DNA from: Penium margaritaceum
Taxonomy: Eukaryota > Streptophyta > Zygnematophyceae > Desmidiales > Peniaceae
DNA length: 64,000 nt
Direction of reading: 5' to 3'
Assembly: GCA_023375785.1 (NCBI GenBank)
Contig: SZWC01000088.1
Location: forward strand, 496,295-560,294
Position numbers and translations under genes: made by a program
Part shown: positions 22,415 through 34,105 of the stretch, in pieces
How positions within the stretch are numbered: the stretch's first letter is position 1
How the letters are laid out: each line of letters starts with the position of its first letter
Notes under the pieces: generated by a model
Database searches by the model: none
What the model was told of the DNA's origin: nothing
Seen by the model: only the letters and a program-made list of their open reading frames with translations

Positions 22415-22830
22415 GGGCGGTAAGAAGCAGCAGCAGCAGCAGCATCAGCACGAGTTGGCAGCAGCAGCGTGCACGAGCAGCAGCGACGCAGCAGCAGCTT
22501 GCAGCCGTGGCAGCAGCAGCTTGCAGCTGTGGCAGCAGCGAGCAGCAGCAGCGAGCAGAACAAGCAGCGACGCAGCAGTAGCAGAAGCAGCAGCAGCAGC
22601 AGTAATAGCAGCAGCAGCAGTAGCAGCAGCAGCAGCAGCCGCAACAGCAACAGCAGCAGTAGCGTGCAGAGCGAAAGGAAAGAAAAAACAGAAGCAGCAG
22701 CGGCGGCAGCATCAAGCAGCAGCAGCAGCAGCTACTGCGCAGAGTAGCAGCAGCTGCAGCGGCTGAAGCAGCAGCAGCAGCAGCAGCAATCGCAACAGCT
22801 GCACCCGCTGCTGCAGCTGCTGCTGTTGCA
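22415..22830 (+). repeat. Imperfect CAG-repeat leader of element C
   Basis: Long stretch of CAG triplets with interruptions. All six frames read as homopolymer-like tracts (Gln, Ser, Ala, or Leu, Cys, Ala on the other strand), so the open frames here are not evidence of genes. Confidence 0.85.
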
Positions 22831-22839
22831 GGGCCTCGC

Positions 22840-23250
22840 AGCCCTCCTGTGAGGGCCCCCGCCCCCTCGGAGGGGCCCCTTCGTCCCCCATCGGGGGGCC
22901 TCTCCGAGGGGGGGGGGAGTCCTTCGGCCCCTTTCGCCCCCCCCCTTCCCCTCCTTTAGAGGGGGCCCTCGGAGGGCCCCGTCGTGCCCCTTCGAGGGGC
23001 CCCTCGGAGGGGCCCGTCGGCCTTGTCGGCCAACCGACGGTGGGGCCGACGGTGGAGAGGGGCGGACCCCCCCCCCCTCGGCGGCCACTCGCTCACTCGC
23101 TCACTCGCTCGCTCAGCGAGCGAGCGAGCAAGCGTGTACGGGTGGGAGGGCCGGACAGGCTGGACGCCCCCCCCCCCCCTTTCCTTATTTTCTCTGTTCG
23201 CCCACCTGAGGGGCAATCGAGAAAAAGGGGGGGGGGGCAAGTAACAAAAA
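22840..23250. repeat. GC-rich hairpin-prone block with C and G runs
   Basis: Alternating GAGGGGCCC and GGGCCCTC type blocks and homopolymer C or G runs. A near-perfect hairpin has arms 23099-23113 and 23115-23129 (GCTC/GAGC tetramers, one mismatch, one-base loop). It lies between the CAG leader and the coding part of element C. Confidence 0.7.
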
Positions 23251-23908
23251 CTACAAAAAGGAGTACGCCTGAAAAAGATTGAAAAGAGATAGAAAAAAAG
23301 AAAGAAGGGGGTGGCTGAGGGCAAGAAAGAGAAGAAGAAGAAAAAGAGGGGGGGCCTGACGGCTAGTGAAACACGACAAAAAAAGGTACTCTTCCAACTA
23401 CCACCGTCGCAGCAGCCGCAGCTTCATAGCCGCAATAGCAGCATCAGGCGGTGGAGTATCGACGACTACTTAGTGCGGCGGCTGCGCGAGAGCTTGCACT
23501 TTCGCCTTCAGAGCCGACAGTGGACTGTCGTCGGCAGTGATCTCCACTTCGACACGTGTCGCGGACCGGCGTCTCCCTGGGGCCCGTGGATTGGTGCGCG
23601 TAGTGTACTCCGAGTGATCGACGCGAGATTCGAGTCTGTCCATGTCCGAGGGCTGGGTCGCTTACATCTTGGAGCAACAGCCACACCTGTAGCCGCCACC
23701 CCTTCTCGTCTTGGAGCCGTCTTTGCTGTATTAGTGGCTGCAGCATTAGCGGCCGCAGTTTGTCAGACTCTAGTCCCCGGGCGTGCTGCGGTAGTGCAGC
23801 TCGTCCCGTGTGGTCACGTTTCCTGACCCGGACGCCGTGATCTCCAGGAGTGACAGTACCTACTGGCCCCATTCTCTCCCGTGGCTTGGTGTTTACCACC
23901 GGGAGTAG

Positions 23909-26431
23909 GTGCCCTTGGTACCTATCCATCATCCATCACACGAGATGAGTGCGCGGATATCTGAGCAGGCGTCCTGCGCGTTCGCCTGCTACTATTGTGG
24001 TGATGGACGTCATGGTTGGCGTCGTTGTTGGACGCGCCCTCCCGGCTGGCATCCACCTTGGCTACAGCCTCGTCCGAGCATGCGTCCTCTACAGCACACG
24101 GATGTGCAGGCCTTGGTAGATCCCATAGCTGGACCTCCGGCGAGCATATTCACTGAGATCCACGGCCTCCAGTAGATAGTGCAGCGGCTTTGTGACCTCG
24201 TCGTCACTGAGCGTGCTTCTGCTACTCGTTTGTCGACGGCCTCTTCAATCACATCCCCTCCCTCCTCTCCTCCTTCCTCATGGGATGGTGTACCTTCAGC
24301 TCCACCTGCCAGCGAGTACCAGGCTGCCACCATCCTGTCGATCCTTCACTCTACGACCACGACGCCATCTCGCGATGACATACCTCCATGCAGTCGTTCC
24401 ATTTGAGTGACTCTGCGACGTCGGCGTCAACGCTCCACACGGCGTGCTCGCGCCGGTGGTGATACATCCTCCACCTCCCTGGCCTCCGTTGCTTTACCTG
24501 TCGAGGGGGAGTGTGGTCACCGCGCATTGCCTGATGTGGCCATAGGGACATGATTCGCACTCGCACCGGACCGTGCTGGCCGAGCGTCAGCTCAGGCAGA
24601 TTCAGATGATACGGAGACATCACATGGCGTGGAGTCTGACCCCGACATGGCGTTCATGGTTGAGAGTTACTTTTCATCCTCCAGGTTGGATCCAGATCTT
24701 CCACAGCAGCAGGTGACATCAAGAGGAGCGCAGACACGGCGTCCTTGGACGGTGCCACTCGCGGCTCCGACCGCTGGAGGTCCAGGGGTGGCACAGGAGT
24801 CTCGTGCGGATCGAGATGCATCCATCATACTTTTGGGGGAGAGCGTGCAGCAGACTCACACCAGTCCGGCGGATGTTGGGGTACTTGGGATGTGCATGTC
24901 ATTGAGGTCGACATCTACGCTCGGGCAGCAGCCGGACATTGTGCAGCAGCAGGTTGCATCAGGAGGAGTGCAGGTCCTGCGTGCCTTGGCGATGCCACTC
25001 GTGACTCTGAACAGTAGCGGCCTGGTGGTGGCACAGCAGTCTTGTGCGAATCGGGATGCCCCACACAGATCTCCGGGGGCGTTAGTGCACGAGATTCACA
25101 CCAGTACGATAATAGTCGCAGTGCATGAGCAGAGTCAGCCGGTTGGTCTTTTGGAGGTTGAGGTATTCTTGAGAGTAGTAGTTCTGAGAGACATCGCTGG
25201 GACATATGCTGCAGCAGACACAGCAGGCTCCACTGTCTCATCTGCGCTACATGAGGACCAGCTTCAGGGTGAGGAGTCGTCCATGTTCCCACAGTCTCTG
25301 GGTTCCCGTACCCACGACGGAGCAAGGATATACATGACGGAGTCAGATGATGGTCCTTACTCTATCATCGAGCAGGTGGTAGCGACCAGCGTTCTAGGCG
25401 AGACAGGGCGTGAGCGCCAGCTGCGCTTGTTGGTCGCCTTGACGGACATTGTCGAGCCGGAGCTCTACACACCTGTGTCCACTACGTCGGGAGTTGAGGA
25501 CAGTGGTGTAGATCCCTACACGCAGATGTAGTCACCTGGTCAGCTGGAGCTGAGTTTTGCCCCTTCGTGTTCACCTGCTGGTGACCTAGCTGATCACATG
25601 GACAATGAGAGTGGTAGTACTTGCACGGACAACATTTCTACATGCTCCACGGACTCTAACGACTCATCCCTATCCTTCTCTCTCGGCATGCGACCGCTCA
25701 CTCCTCGTCTGACAGACACGAATTGTGATGTGGATGCGACACCTGCAGCTGCATACGATGTTCCAGCGTTTGAGCAGATTGCGAGCTTGGTTGACCCCCG
25801 GGAGGATGCAGCAGCACCAGTTCCATCGTCGTCAATAGTAGAGATGCAGATGGCGCAATACTCACGAGTTGTGCAGTCTGCATGTGCAGCATCGAGTGTG
25901 GCAGAGTTTATTCTACACCAGGTCGACATAGGCCACCTCGACATGTCCGAGGCAGATTATGCTGATCTGCAAGAGCGTGTAGTCATGCTACTGCGGGAGA
26001 TGATGGCAGCGCGTGAGCGATTCTCAGAGGAGAGCAGCATCACTGCTACCGGCAGGAGCCTTCTGCCAGGAGCATCTGGCACACCTATACCCCGGGAGGA
26101 TCTTGTACGAGCTCCGAGTATGACGTCTCTTGGAGACACTGTCATAGGAGAGGTGAGCGTGCCTTCGGCTTCCGCCATCCTGGCTCCTGTCAACCGCATC
26201 ATCGCTCTTCCTTCCTCTTCTACTGCCATCACGCACCTTCATCCACCCGACTCACCTGCCCCATCTTCATCTTCATCCATGATTCGTGATCCGGTTCATC
26301 ACTCCAGCTCTCCTCTTCTGGCAGTACACCCTTGTGTCTTAGGGTGTGCTATCCCGTATCGGAGGCCAGCTCGGCCAGTTCATCCACACATGCATGTTGC
26401 TTGCCCATTCCCATTCCTCCGTCGTACATAG
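23909..26431 (+). pseudogene. Element C gag-like zinc-knuckle frame, stops only
   Basis: Frames at 23909-24175, 24179-24406, 24629-25531 and 25598-26431 all lie in the same register. Together they form about 840 codons interrupted only by TAG (24173), TGA (24404), TGA (about 24551) and TAG (25529). Near the start is a perfect retroviral-type zinc knuckle, CYYCGDGRHGWRRC (CX2CX4HX4C), which in gag binds the element's RNA. The rest is Ser/Pro/Thr-rich and unrecognised. An internal repeat pairs about 24700-24880 with 24925-25115 (QQQV(T/A)S...ANRDA-like blocks). No pol motifs follow. The stops are all one transition from CAG or CGA, so simple decay of one long gag-like protein is the easiest reading; I cannot assign a precise function. 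Confidence 0.6.
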
Positions 26432-26848
26432 ATGCATCGCGGCAGTGCGGAGGCAGGAGAGACTGTGAGTTGGGACCCTTGGCAGTCACACGAGGACTGG
26501 TACACCCCAGGTGATGTAGATTCATGTGAGGAGTTATAGCCAGAGACACCACTTCGTCTTTGAGGGAGGGATTGGACTCGCAGGTGACAGGGGGAGCTGT
26601 CTCTACATGATGGATACACCACATGACTCATCGCCCAGGATCTGTTCAGCTACGACATCAGCATCTCCATCGAGGACATCACTGCCAGGTTCATCTGCCC
26701 AAGGGGAGTGTTGTGTGGACCTCGACCTGACGCGACACCATGGGAGATGCATGGCGAGGTCCATGCTCTGTTGTGAGCATCTACAGCATCCCGCATGTGC
26801 CTCACGCTATGTGCCTGCACAGCTGCATATAGATCGTAGCACACTGTT

Positions 26849-27225
26849 GGTCGAGACCCGGACACTTGGTGCATCGCACCAGTGTCACGAGGAGACCATG
26901 TGATCGTGTGTCTTAGTGTGTCGCTTTACTATGTGTGGCATGTGCATCCGAGCTGTTGGTCGAGACCCGGACACGTGGTGCATTACACCCATGTTACGAG
27001 GAGATCCTCCCTTGATCCTGTGTTTGGATGATGATACCATTGAGTTGGATTGCTCGTAGCGGTCGAGATCCAAGCCCTGGTACCGCCAGTGTCACGAGGA
27101 GACCATCTTGTCCTCTGACATGTGCATGACATGTATGTGTGTGTGTGTGTGCATGTGCATCATTGCTATCATGGTCGAGACCCAGACACTTGGTGGGCTG
27201 TGCCAGTGTCCATGGAGACCTTAGA
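26849..27225 (+). repeat. Four-copy GTCGAGACCC...GAGGAGACC module in element C
   Basis: Units of about 45-50 bases begin near 26849, 26957, 27060 and 27172, spaced 103-112 bases apart. Each begins GGTCGAGA(C/T)C and ends near CAGTGTCACGAGGAGACC or a variant. Two more diverged copies lie in each LTR (about 27565 and 27716 in the right one). Confidence 0.75.
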
Positions 27226-27356
27226 TGGATAGCAGATGAGTGTGTGTGTGTGTATGTCTGTGAGAGTTGACTCATTCATGTTATGACTTGCCATACATTG
27301 TTGTTCCATGCCTTCGTTCATTCGTTCTGGCGTGGACGGCTATGTCAGCCAGTGAG

Positions 27357-28024
27357 TGTTGGTTTGTGTGGCTTCCACCCGTCACGACCGCCATTGCTAG
27401 TTTACCGATATACCCACATTCGGGGTATATGGCAGAGGAGGACGTGACGACACAACGGGCCTCCGAACTGCACGGAGACTTCTCCAGCACCTACGATAGC
27501 GCCGGCGAGACGCGGTCGGTGCATTCCGGTAGCCCTGTGGGCTTGTCGGGAGTTAGGAGAGTTTTCTTGGTGGGTTGAGACCCGTGCACCCGGTGGACTA
27601 CATCGGTGCGACGAGGAGACCCGATGGCTATTGTGGGGCTTCCGGTGTTCGGAAAGCCGTGTGTGATGTCTAGACGCTGATTCTGAGATTTTCTGGCATT
27701 ATTCCTATTTTCTCGGTGGTCGAGACCCGGGTACTCGGAGAGCTGTTCCAGTGCCTCGAGGAGACCATCGTTATTGTTATTGTGGTGTACGCAGTGTGTT
27801 CTCCCTGCTGACCCGTTTGGGCTCAGCGGGGATGATGGGGCCTGGTGCGGCTAGCTGCCGGCGCCCCTACTTAAGCCCGCTAAGGGCTCATTTGTAATCT
27901 CTCCTTGTTCTTTATATTCAGCGTTCCAGACTTAGCCGAATTCTTGCCGCCTTGCATCGCACTCACACACAGAGCTTATGTTTGTTTTTGCATGGGCCTA
28001 CATGCCCTGAAATTATTTCCAATT
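27357..28024 (+). repeat. Element C 3' LTR
   Basis: 668-bp partner of the left LTR, followed by the TSD CACAC. It contains two GAGACC modules (about 27565-27620 and 27716-27765). Confidence 0.9.
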
Positions 28025-28074
28025 CACACAAAGAGAGAGCACGTCACAGAACAGCAAGACGTACAGGACTCGCA

Positions 28075-31000
28075 TCAACTAGGTGCATCATGTGAGCGCA
28101 GCCGACCAACAACATGCACAGCCGCTTTGAACATGCCATTGCTAAGAGCTTTAGTAAGGAAGTCTGCAAGCTGCTGAGGAGTGTCGACCTAGACCACCTG
28201 AACTTCTCCAGCAGCAATGGGCTCACGTACAAAGTGATGCTCGATGTTGATGTGCTTTGTGCGAGAGTGATGCATGCCATCGTGCTCAGCGATTGCCTTT
28301 GCACTTTGGTTGTCACAGCGCAGAGTAATGCAACGGATGGGGACACGCAGTTGTTGTAACAGGCGGGACAGCCACACAGTCTCACACGTACCTGCATCGA
28401 GTGCCACGTACTTAGCCTCATTGGAGCTTCGAGCAACACAACCCTGTTTATCACTTTTCCAAGAGACAACAGTCCCACCAACAAGAAAGACGTAGCCAGT
28501 ACGGCTACCAGCATCCGTGTCATGCGCCCAGTCACTGTCTATGTAACCGTCTACCACCACAGACGGCTGTGCACGATAGAACAGTCCCACACGTACACTG
28601 GACAACGCGTAGCGGATCACACGAAGTGCCGCCTCGAGATGTCTCTGACGTGGCTGTTGGGAGAAGTGGACAAGGAAGTTGACCGAGAAGGTAACGTCCG
28701 CCCGAGTGGTGGTATCGAGATACACGAGGAAGCCGACCACACTGAGGTAATCAGTGACATCAACAATCTCCCCCAGCTGAGTTGGATCGAGTGACTTCAG
28801 CAGGCGCTGACCTGCCGGAGTCATCGGTGTGGAAGCAGTGGGAATGTCAGCAAGCAGAGAAGCAAAGCGCTCCCCCAGTGTGCAAATGTACGCAGCCTGG
28901 TGTACGTGCAGAGTGCGACGCTGGCGGTCACGCTCAAGTTCCATGCCCAGGAAAACACGTGCAGGACCTAGGTCCTTCATCCTGTAGGCAGACTGCAGTA
29001 AGTTCTTCACGGAATGGACAGCTGTGAGGCTGGGTGAGGCGATGAGCAGATCGTCAACGTAGACAAGGATGGCCACAAATAGCTCGGAGGGGGCACTCAA
29101 GAAGAGTGCCGGATCAATCGTGCTGCGACGGTAACCACCTCGCTCAAGGGTGGAGGAGATCTCCATGTTCCAACAGCGCGGTGACTACTACAACTCGTAG
29201 AGGTCTTTGTGCAGTCGCCACACCTTGTTTGTGCCATCGGTAAAGCCAGGTGGCTGGATCATGTAGATCTCCTCATTGAGCTTTCCATGCAGGAAAGCAT
29301 TGTTGACGTCCATCCGCTCCAGCTCGCAGTCATGCTGGGAGTCGAGACTCAACAGTGCTCGAGTAGTGGTGTACCTCCCGACCGGTGCAAAGGTCTCATC
29401 AAAGTCAATCCTTGGAATCTGGGAAAAGCCTTTGGCCGTGAGTCGGGCCTTGTACCAGTCGATTTTCCCATCGGGCTTCAGCTTGCGCCGAAGTACCCAC
29501 CGGGCAGAGACTGCCTTGCGGCCAGCCGGGAGGTCCACAAGCTCAAAAACTCCATGCTCTCGGAGGGCTGTGAGCTCCTCTCGCATGGCCTTCTCCCAGA
29601 GTTCAGCATCAGCTGCCTCACGAGCCTGCCGGACAGTGGTAGGTTCGGGAGGAAGGGCAGAGAGCCCTGAGGCTGCGAAGCATGATGCAACGTACTCGGC
29701 GACGGGAGTCTCTAGGGCACTGTAAAACTCATGGGCTACGAGAGCGTAGCCGATTGCTGAGTTGGGATGCATGACGTTAACAGACAGGCCAAGTGCATCA
29801 AGGCATGTGGGCCGCACCGAGGGGCCAGCTACGAAGGAGGAGGCGCTGGAGCGTGTGACTCGCTGTGTGGACTGAGGAGCTCTGGATGAGTCGATAGAGA
29901 CAGACTCAGCAGGTGTCCCAGAGGAGCGGGAGCACCCACGGGAGGACTGAGAGGGCTGAGAAGGGGGGAGGGCGCGAAGCCTTCTCCCACGAGTGTAGGG
30001 CTCATGCTCAGAGGCCACAGTCCGAGGTGGGTCACCTATAATCATGTCAACTACCGGAGGAGACTCAGAGGACGAGTCAGGGGATGAGTCGGGAATAGAG
30101 TGGACGGGGGATTGTGTGTGAACAGGCACCGAGTGGGGGGCATCGGCACCGCCAGAGGACGGCTCAGACGACACGGAGTATGAGTAGGACTGTGACGCTG
30201 CAGACTCAGAAGAGGCAGGGGAGGACGAGGACTCCGAGGAGGAGTCCTCGTCTACAACGTCTGTGTTGGGGGCACACTCAGATGCCGTGTGAGAAGGAGA
30301 GGAGAACGCACGGAGATCGGAGGCTGGAACAGACACACCCCCCCCAAGCCAACGGAGTGAGGATAGAGAGGAAAAGGGAGGGACATGGGCCAGATCACGG
30401 GGAAAGACATCCTCGAAGAACAAGGCGTCACGGGACTCAATGACACAAGAGCGGTCAGAGTCCTAGAAGCGCCATGCTTTGGACATGGCGAAGACACCAA
30501 GGAAGGTGCAAAGATGAGCACGGGGGCTTAGTTTGCCATCACGAGCATCGTCCGGCAACCAGACGGCAGCGACACAACCCCAAACATGAGCGAGACGGAG
30601 ATCAGCACGACGACTGTACCAACGCTCACAGGGAGTAACGTGATGAGGGAGGGGACCGTGGGGGACACGGTTCCACACCCAGGTCATGTAAGACATGGCC
30701 TCAAAAGAGAAGACATGGGAGAGAGAGGACTCGCCGAGGAGAGTGCGGACACCGTCAGCAAGAGTGCGGTTCCAACGTTTAGAGACGCCGTTCTGCTGGG
30801 GTGTGTATGGAGCCGAGGATTCCATACACACCCCGCGAGATGTCAAGAAGCGGGCAGTGGGACCCATGAATTCTCCACCACGGTCACAGCGAAAGACCTG
30901 GAGACGACGACCTCAGGCCAGTTCGGCCTGAGGAGGCCAGGTCTCAAGCGTGGGAGAGACATCACTCTTTTTCCAAAGGGCAAACACCCAGCGCATGCGA

Positions 31001-32300
31001 GAAAAATCATCGGTGAGACAGAGGACGTAGCGACAAACATCCCCGAGAGCGTCATGGGAAAGAGGTTCCATGAAGTCCGCATGCAAGAGGTTAAGGGGGT
31101 GAGACGTGCGGGACTCAGAGGTGGAAAAGGGGGGACGGTGCATTTTGCCCTGGGCACAGTCAAGACAGTCAGTGGGACAAGGAGCAGGGAATGTGTCGGT
31201 GTCAAGACCATGAGTTGGCTTGTCCCGGAGCAAGGTATCAACGGCAGCAGTGTGAATGTGGCAGAGACGGCGATGAAGCAACTGTGCATGTGCCGGAGTG
31301 AGAGAGCGTGCTACGTGAACAAGAGCAGTAGTGGCAGGGAGTGGTGCAAAGGACGGCACACGGTACAAGCGATCACAACGAGTGCCACGCAGAAAGACAC
31401 GACCAGTGGTACGATGCAACACGGATGTATTGCCGCAGCTGGAGGAGAAGTCCATGCCCTGGTCGTTGAGGTTCGTGACAGACAGCAGACTGAGCTCAAG
31501 AGCAGGCACGTACAAAACATCATGCAGAAAGAGCTCCCCCCCAGGGCCAACAAATTGGACAACCCCAACTCCCTGGACAGGAAGAAGCTGACCAGAGCCG
31601 GTGCGGACAAAGCGGACGGAGCCCACTGGGCTCAGAGAAACGAATGCGGAACGACAAGAGGTCATGTGGTGAGTGGCCCCTGAATCAAGGATCCAGAAGC
31701 CGCTCGCTACACAGACAGATGAAGGATCACAACTCATCGCGGCGGCAGCAGAGCTAGGAAGAAGGCGCTGACCACATGCAACCAGACAACGAGGAAGACT
31801 GTAAGACTGCCAGTGCTCAATCCACAGAACATCCACTAGGGAGTGACCCTGAACATGACCGGGTGACGGACCATGAAGGGACGAGTCATCAGCACACGCA
31901 AGTACCCCCAAGGCTGAACGCACACTCTCACCTCCGTGATCACGGAGGTGTCGTTGGTAGACGGCATGGGAGAGGGCGGAGTCCAGCTGACGGGCGTCCT
32001 CCGATGGGCCGGTGATGACTACGCCAAGAGAGGGGCGCTGAGGTGCGAAGGTGGGCGACACCCACGGTGGAGGAGAGTAGAATCCAGACGGGGGCCTGAA
32101 GTAGACGGGGCCGCCAAGTCCAGGAGGCCAGCCCCAGGGTGGGAGTGGAGATGGCGACGTAAGGACAGTGCTGTAAGCAGCAGCCGTCGAAGAGGAGGAG
32201 GAAGTGTGTCTGACGTATACGGTGGAGGTGGAGGAGCGAGAGGAACCTCCACTGGATCCTCTGGAGCGAGCCCAATGGGCACGCATGGCTGAGGCGCGGC
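28075..32300 (-). pseudogene. Element B pol: protease, integrase, reverse transcriptase, RNase H
   Basis: Minus-strand order: FWILDSGATHHMTS protease near 31680; HRRLCHIH pre-integrase; integrase with LLHADFMEPL (the usual Gly after Met is Glu) and PQQNGVSKRWNR near 30790 (Lys where the catalytic Glu is expected); reverse transcriptase with ETFAPVGR and NNAFLHGKL; YVDD near 29055; RNase H with YIDSDWA, NEAKYVA and DNQSA; final FLTKALSNGMF with stop TGA at 28075. Breaks: loss of frame near 30910 in the integrase core, TAG near 30463, stops near 29187 (after DLYEL) and TAG at 28189, the last followed by the true C-terminus in frame. The gene is dead, though most blocks are still readable. The sister element E carries the same arrangement. 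Confidence 0.85.
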
Positions 32301-32458
32301 GGGCATCGTCAAGAGGTGCTGGGCACTTGGGTGCAGCATGACCAGTGATGGCGCAGTTCCAACACGTGACAGTGCTGGAGGATGAAGCTGAGGATGAAGT
32401 ACCATCAGAGCCACGACCCTTGCCACCCCTGCCTTGGCCACCCCCCCCCCCCCCCCCC

Positions 32459-32545
32459 NNNNNNNNNNNNNNNNNNNNNNNNNNNNNNNNNNNNNNNNNN
32501 NNNNNNNNNNNNNNNNNNNNNNNNNNNNNNNNNNNNNNNNNNNNN
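32459..32545. other. N gap flanked by C homopolymers
   Basis: An 87-base N run between poly-C runs, in the Gly-rich part of element B gag. The homopolymer probably broke assembly. Confidence 0.9.
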
Positions 32546-33241
32546 CCCCCCCCCCCCCCCCCCTGAGGTACCTCCTTGGCCTTTACCTTTGCCACCCCCC
32601 CCACCTCGGCCACCCCCTTGAGAAACGAGAGATGTGGCTGTAGTGGTGGGAGTGGTGGTGGATGATGATGCAAGAGCAGAGGAGGTGGAGGAAGGGAGGG
32701 CAGTGGTGGCTGCCGCAACGGCCACACGGTGAATGCGTTTGTTCTGCATTGCATTCCACCAGTCCGTCAGGCGTTGAGAGGTGAACTCCCACAAGGCACC
32801 AATGGTAGGGGGTGCATCAACTGGAACAGGTATGGCAGCCAGGCGTTCAAGCTCAGTGGCCTTCACCTCCCGGAAGATGTCACCGAGTTCAAGAATAAGG
32901 CCGTTAACAATAGAAAGAACAGCAGGGAGCTGTCCTGGGGCGGCCTTACCAAGGTCGCATAGTAGTCGCAAACTGCGAGCGCAGTAGGCATCGGCGGTTT
33001 CGTCAGCACGCATGGAGAGCGTGCTGAATTGGACAGTGAGCACGCTCTGAGCAGCGTGGCCAGTCACTGTCGTACGCCTCTTGATTAGTATGTAGGCACC
33101 AATAGGGTCAGCAGGGGTGCGGCGTGCTGTGTCCGCGTTGTAGGACCCGATCTCGTCTGTGAGATCATTGGGTCCACCACGAATGAGAGCATGAATAGCG
33201 CGTGCAGACTCAGAATCAACAGGCACGAAACTTTGGTTAGC

Positions 33242-33700
33242 AGAGGGGTTTGGCTCATGGTAGTATTCCCAGAGCTGCTCCCCCTGCACCCAGGCACTGA
33301 AGCGGACCTCCCAGGAGTGAAAGGTTAGGTTAGAAGTGAAGTGGGGTGGGTTTGAGTCAAAGTCAGGCTTGCGTTGCACTGATGGGGCGAGTGCCTTGGC
33401 TGCGGCTGTGCCAGTGGCGGCGGCGATTGCGAGAGGATCAGAGGAGGATGAGCCAACAGTAGCGGATGCGNAGAGGGGTTTGGCTCATGGTAGTATTCCC
33501 AGAGCTGCTCCCCCTGCACCCAGGCACTGAAGCGGACCTCCCAGGAGTGAAAGGTTAGGTTAGAAGTGAAGTGGGGTGGGTTTGAGTCAAAGTCAGGCTT
33601 GCGTTGCACTGATGGGGCGAGTGCCTTGGCTGCGGCTGTGCCAGTGGCGGCGGCGATTGCGAGAGGATCAGAGGAGGATGAGCCAACAGTAGCGGATGCG
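33242..33700. repeat. Exact 229-bp duplication around a single N (assembly artefact)
   Basis: 33242-33470 and 33472-33700 look identical and are separated by one N at 33471. Both start AGAGGGGTTTGG and end AGCGGATGCG. Same signature as at 9909. Confidence 0.9.
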
Positions 33701-34105
33701 GAAGCGGGGGAAGTGGAGAATGCAACAGCAATGCTAGCAGACTGTGTGGTGCGCAAGGTGGGCTGAAGACAGTTAAGAACCAAATCAGCAATGTGATCTG
33801 CAAAAGTTTCTTGGTCAGCCTGTTCTGCACGCAGCTTGTCCTCAGCGGCGCGCTGTGCAGCCAGCGCGGTCTAAAGGGCAGCGCGCTCACGTTGCAACTC
33901 AGCCTGCAAGGCTGCGTATTGGTCGTCGTTGACTGGCATGTTGCCAGTGACGCAACTCTGCCAAGAGAAATTCGGCAGAGTTTTCCCAGCCCAGTGGGCG
34001 TGGGAGATGTGTGATGGGTGCGTGGAAGTCGGTTGCAAGGCAACAACCTGGTCACACAAGACACATCAACACAGGAAAGGGCAGAAAGAGAGGGAGAGAC
34101 CAAGC

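Larger units (their letters stand above)
21612..28024 (+). mobile_element. Element C: pol-less (non-autonomous) LTR retrotransposon nested in B
   Basis: Two 668-bp LTRs (21612-22279 and 27357-28024) with the TSD CACAC (21607-21611 and 28025-28029) bound a 6.4-kb element. A perfect primer-binding site TGGTATCAGAGC follows the left LTR on the plus strand. The 5.1-kb interior has a CAG-repeat leader, a GC-rich hairpin-prone stretch, a zinc-knuckle reading frame broken only by stops, and a repeated GAGACC module. No protease, integrase, reverse transcriptase or RNase H motif is present, so it must have moved with enzymes supplied in trans. LTRs differ at about 40 of 668 sites by hand count. No clean polypurine tract precedes the right LTR. 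Confidence 0.9.
32301..33939 (-). pseudogene. Element B gag
   Basis: Likely start ATG at 33939 (MPVNDDQYAALQAELQ), opening a coiled-coil-like segment rich in Gln, Arg and Ala that is interrupted by a TAG near 33871. It continues with a gag core containing HSWEVRFSAWVQGEQLWEYY and TVTGHAAQSVLTVQFSTL. A Gly-rich tract follows, obscured by a poly-C/N gap, and then a zinc knuckle CWNCAITGHAAPKC near 32330-32371. Gag would form the particle that packages element RNA. An N-joined 229-bp duplication (33242-33700) splits the frame artificially. The homologous gag of element E has RFSAWAQGEILWEYY at the same place. Confidence 0.8.

Noticed and set aside
22218-22766. Long open frames of Cys/Leu/Gln/Ala in the CAG-repeat leader of C
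   Set aside because: All frames are open because the DNA is a triplet repeat; no non-repetitive protein sequence is present.
24629-26431. A host gene within element C
   Set aside because: The frame is in register with the upstream zinc knuckle and lies between matching LTRs, so it belongs to the element.
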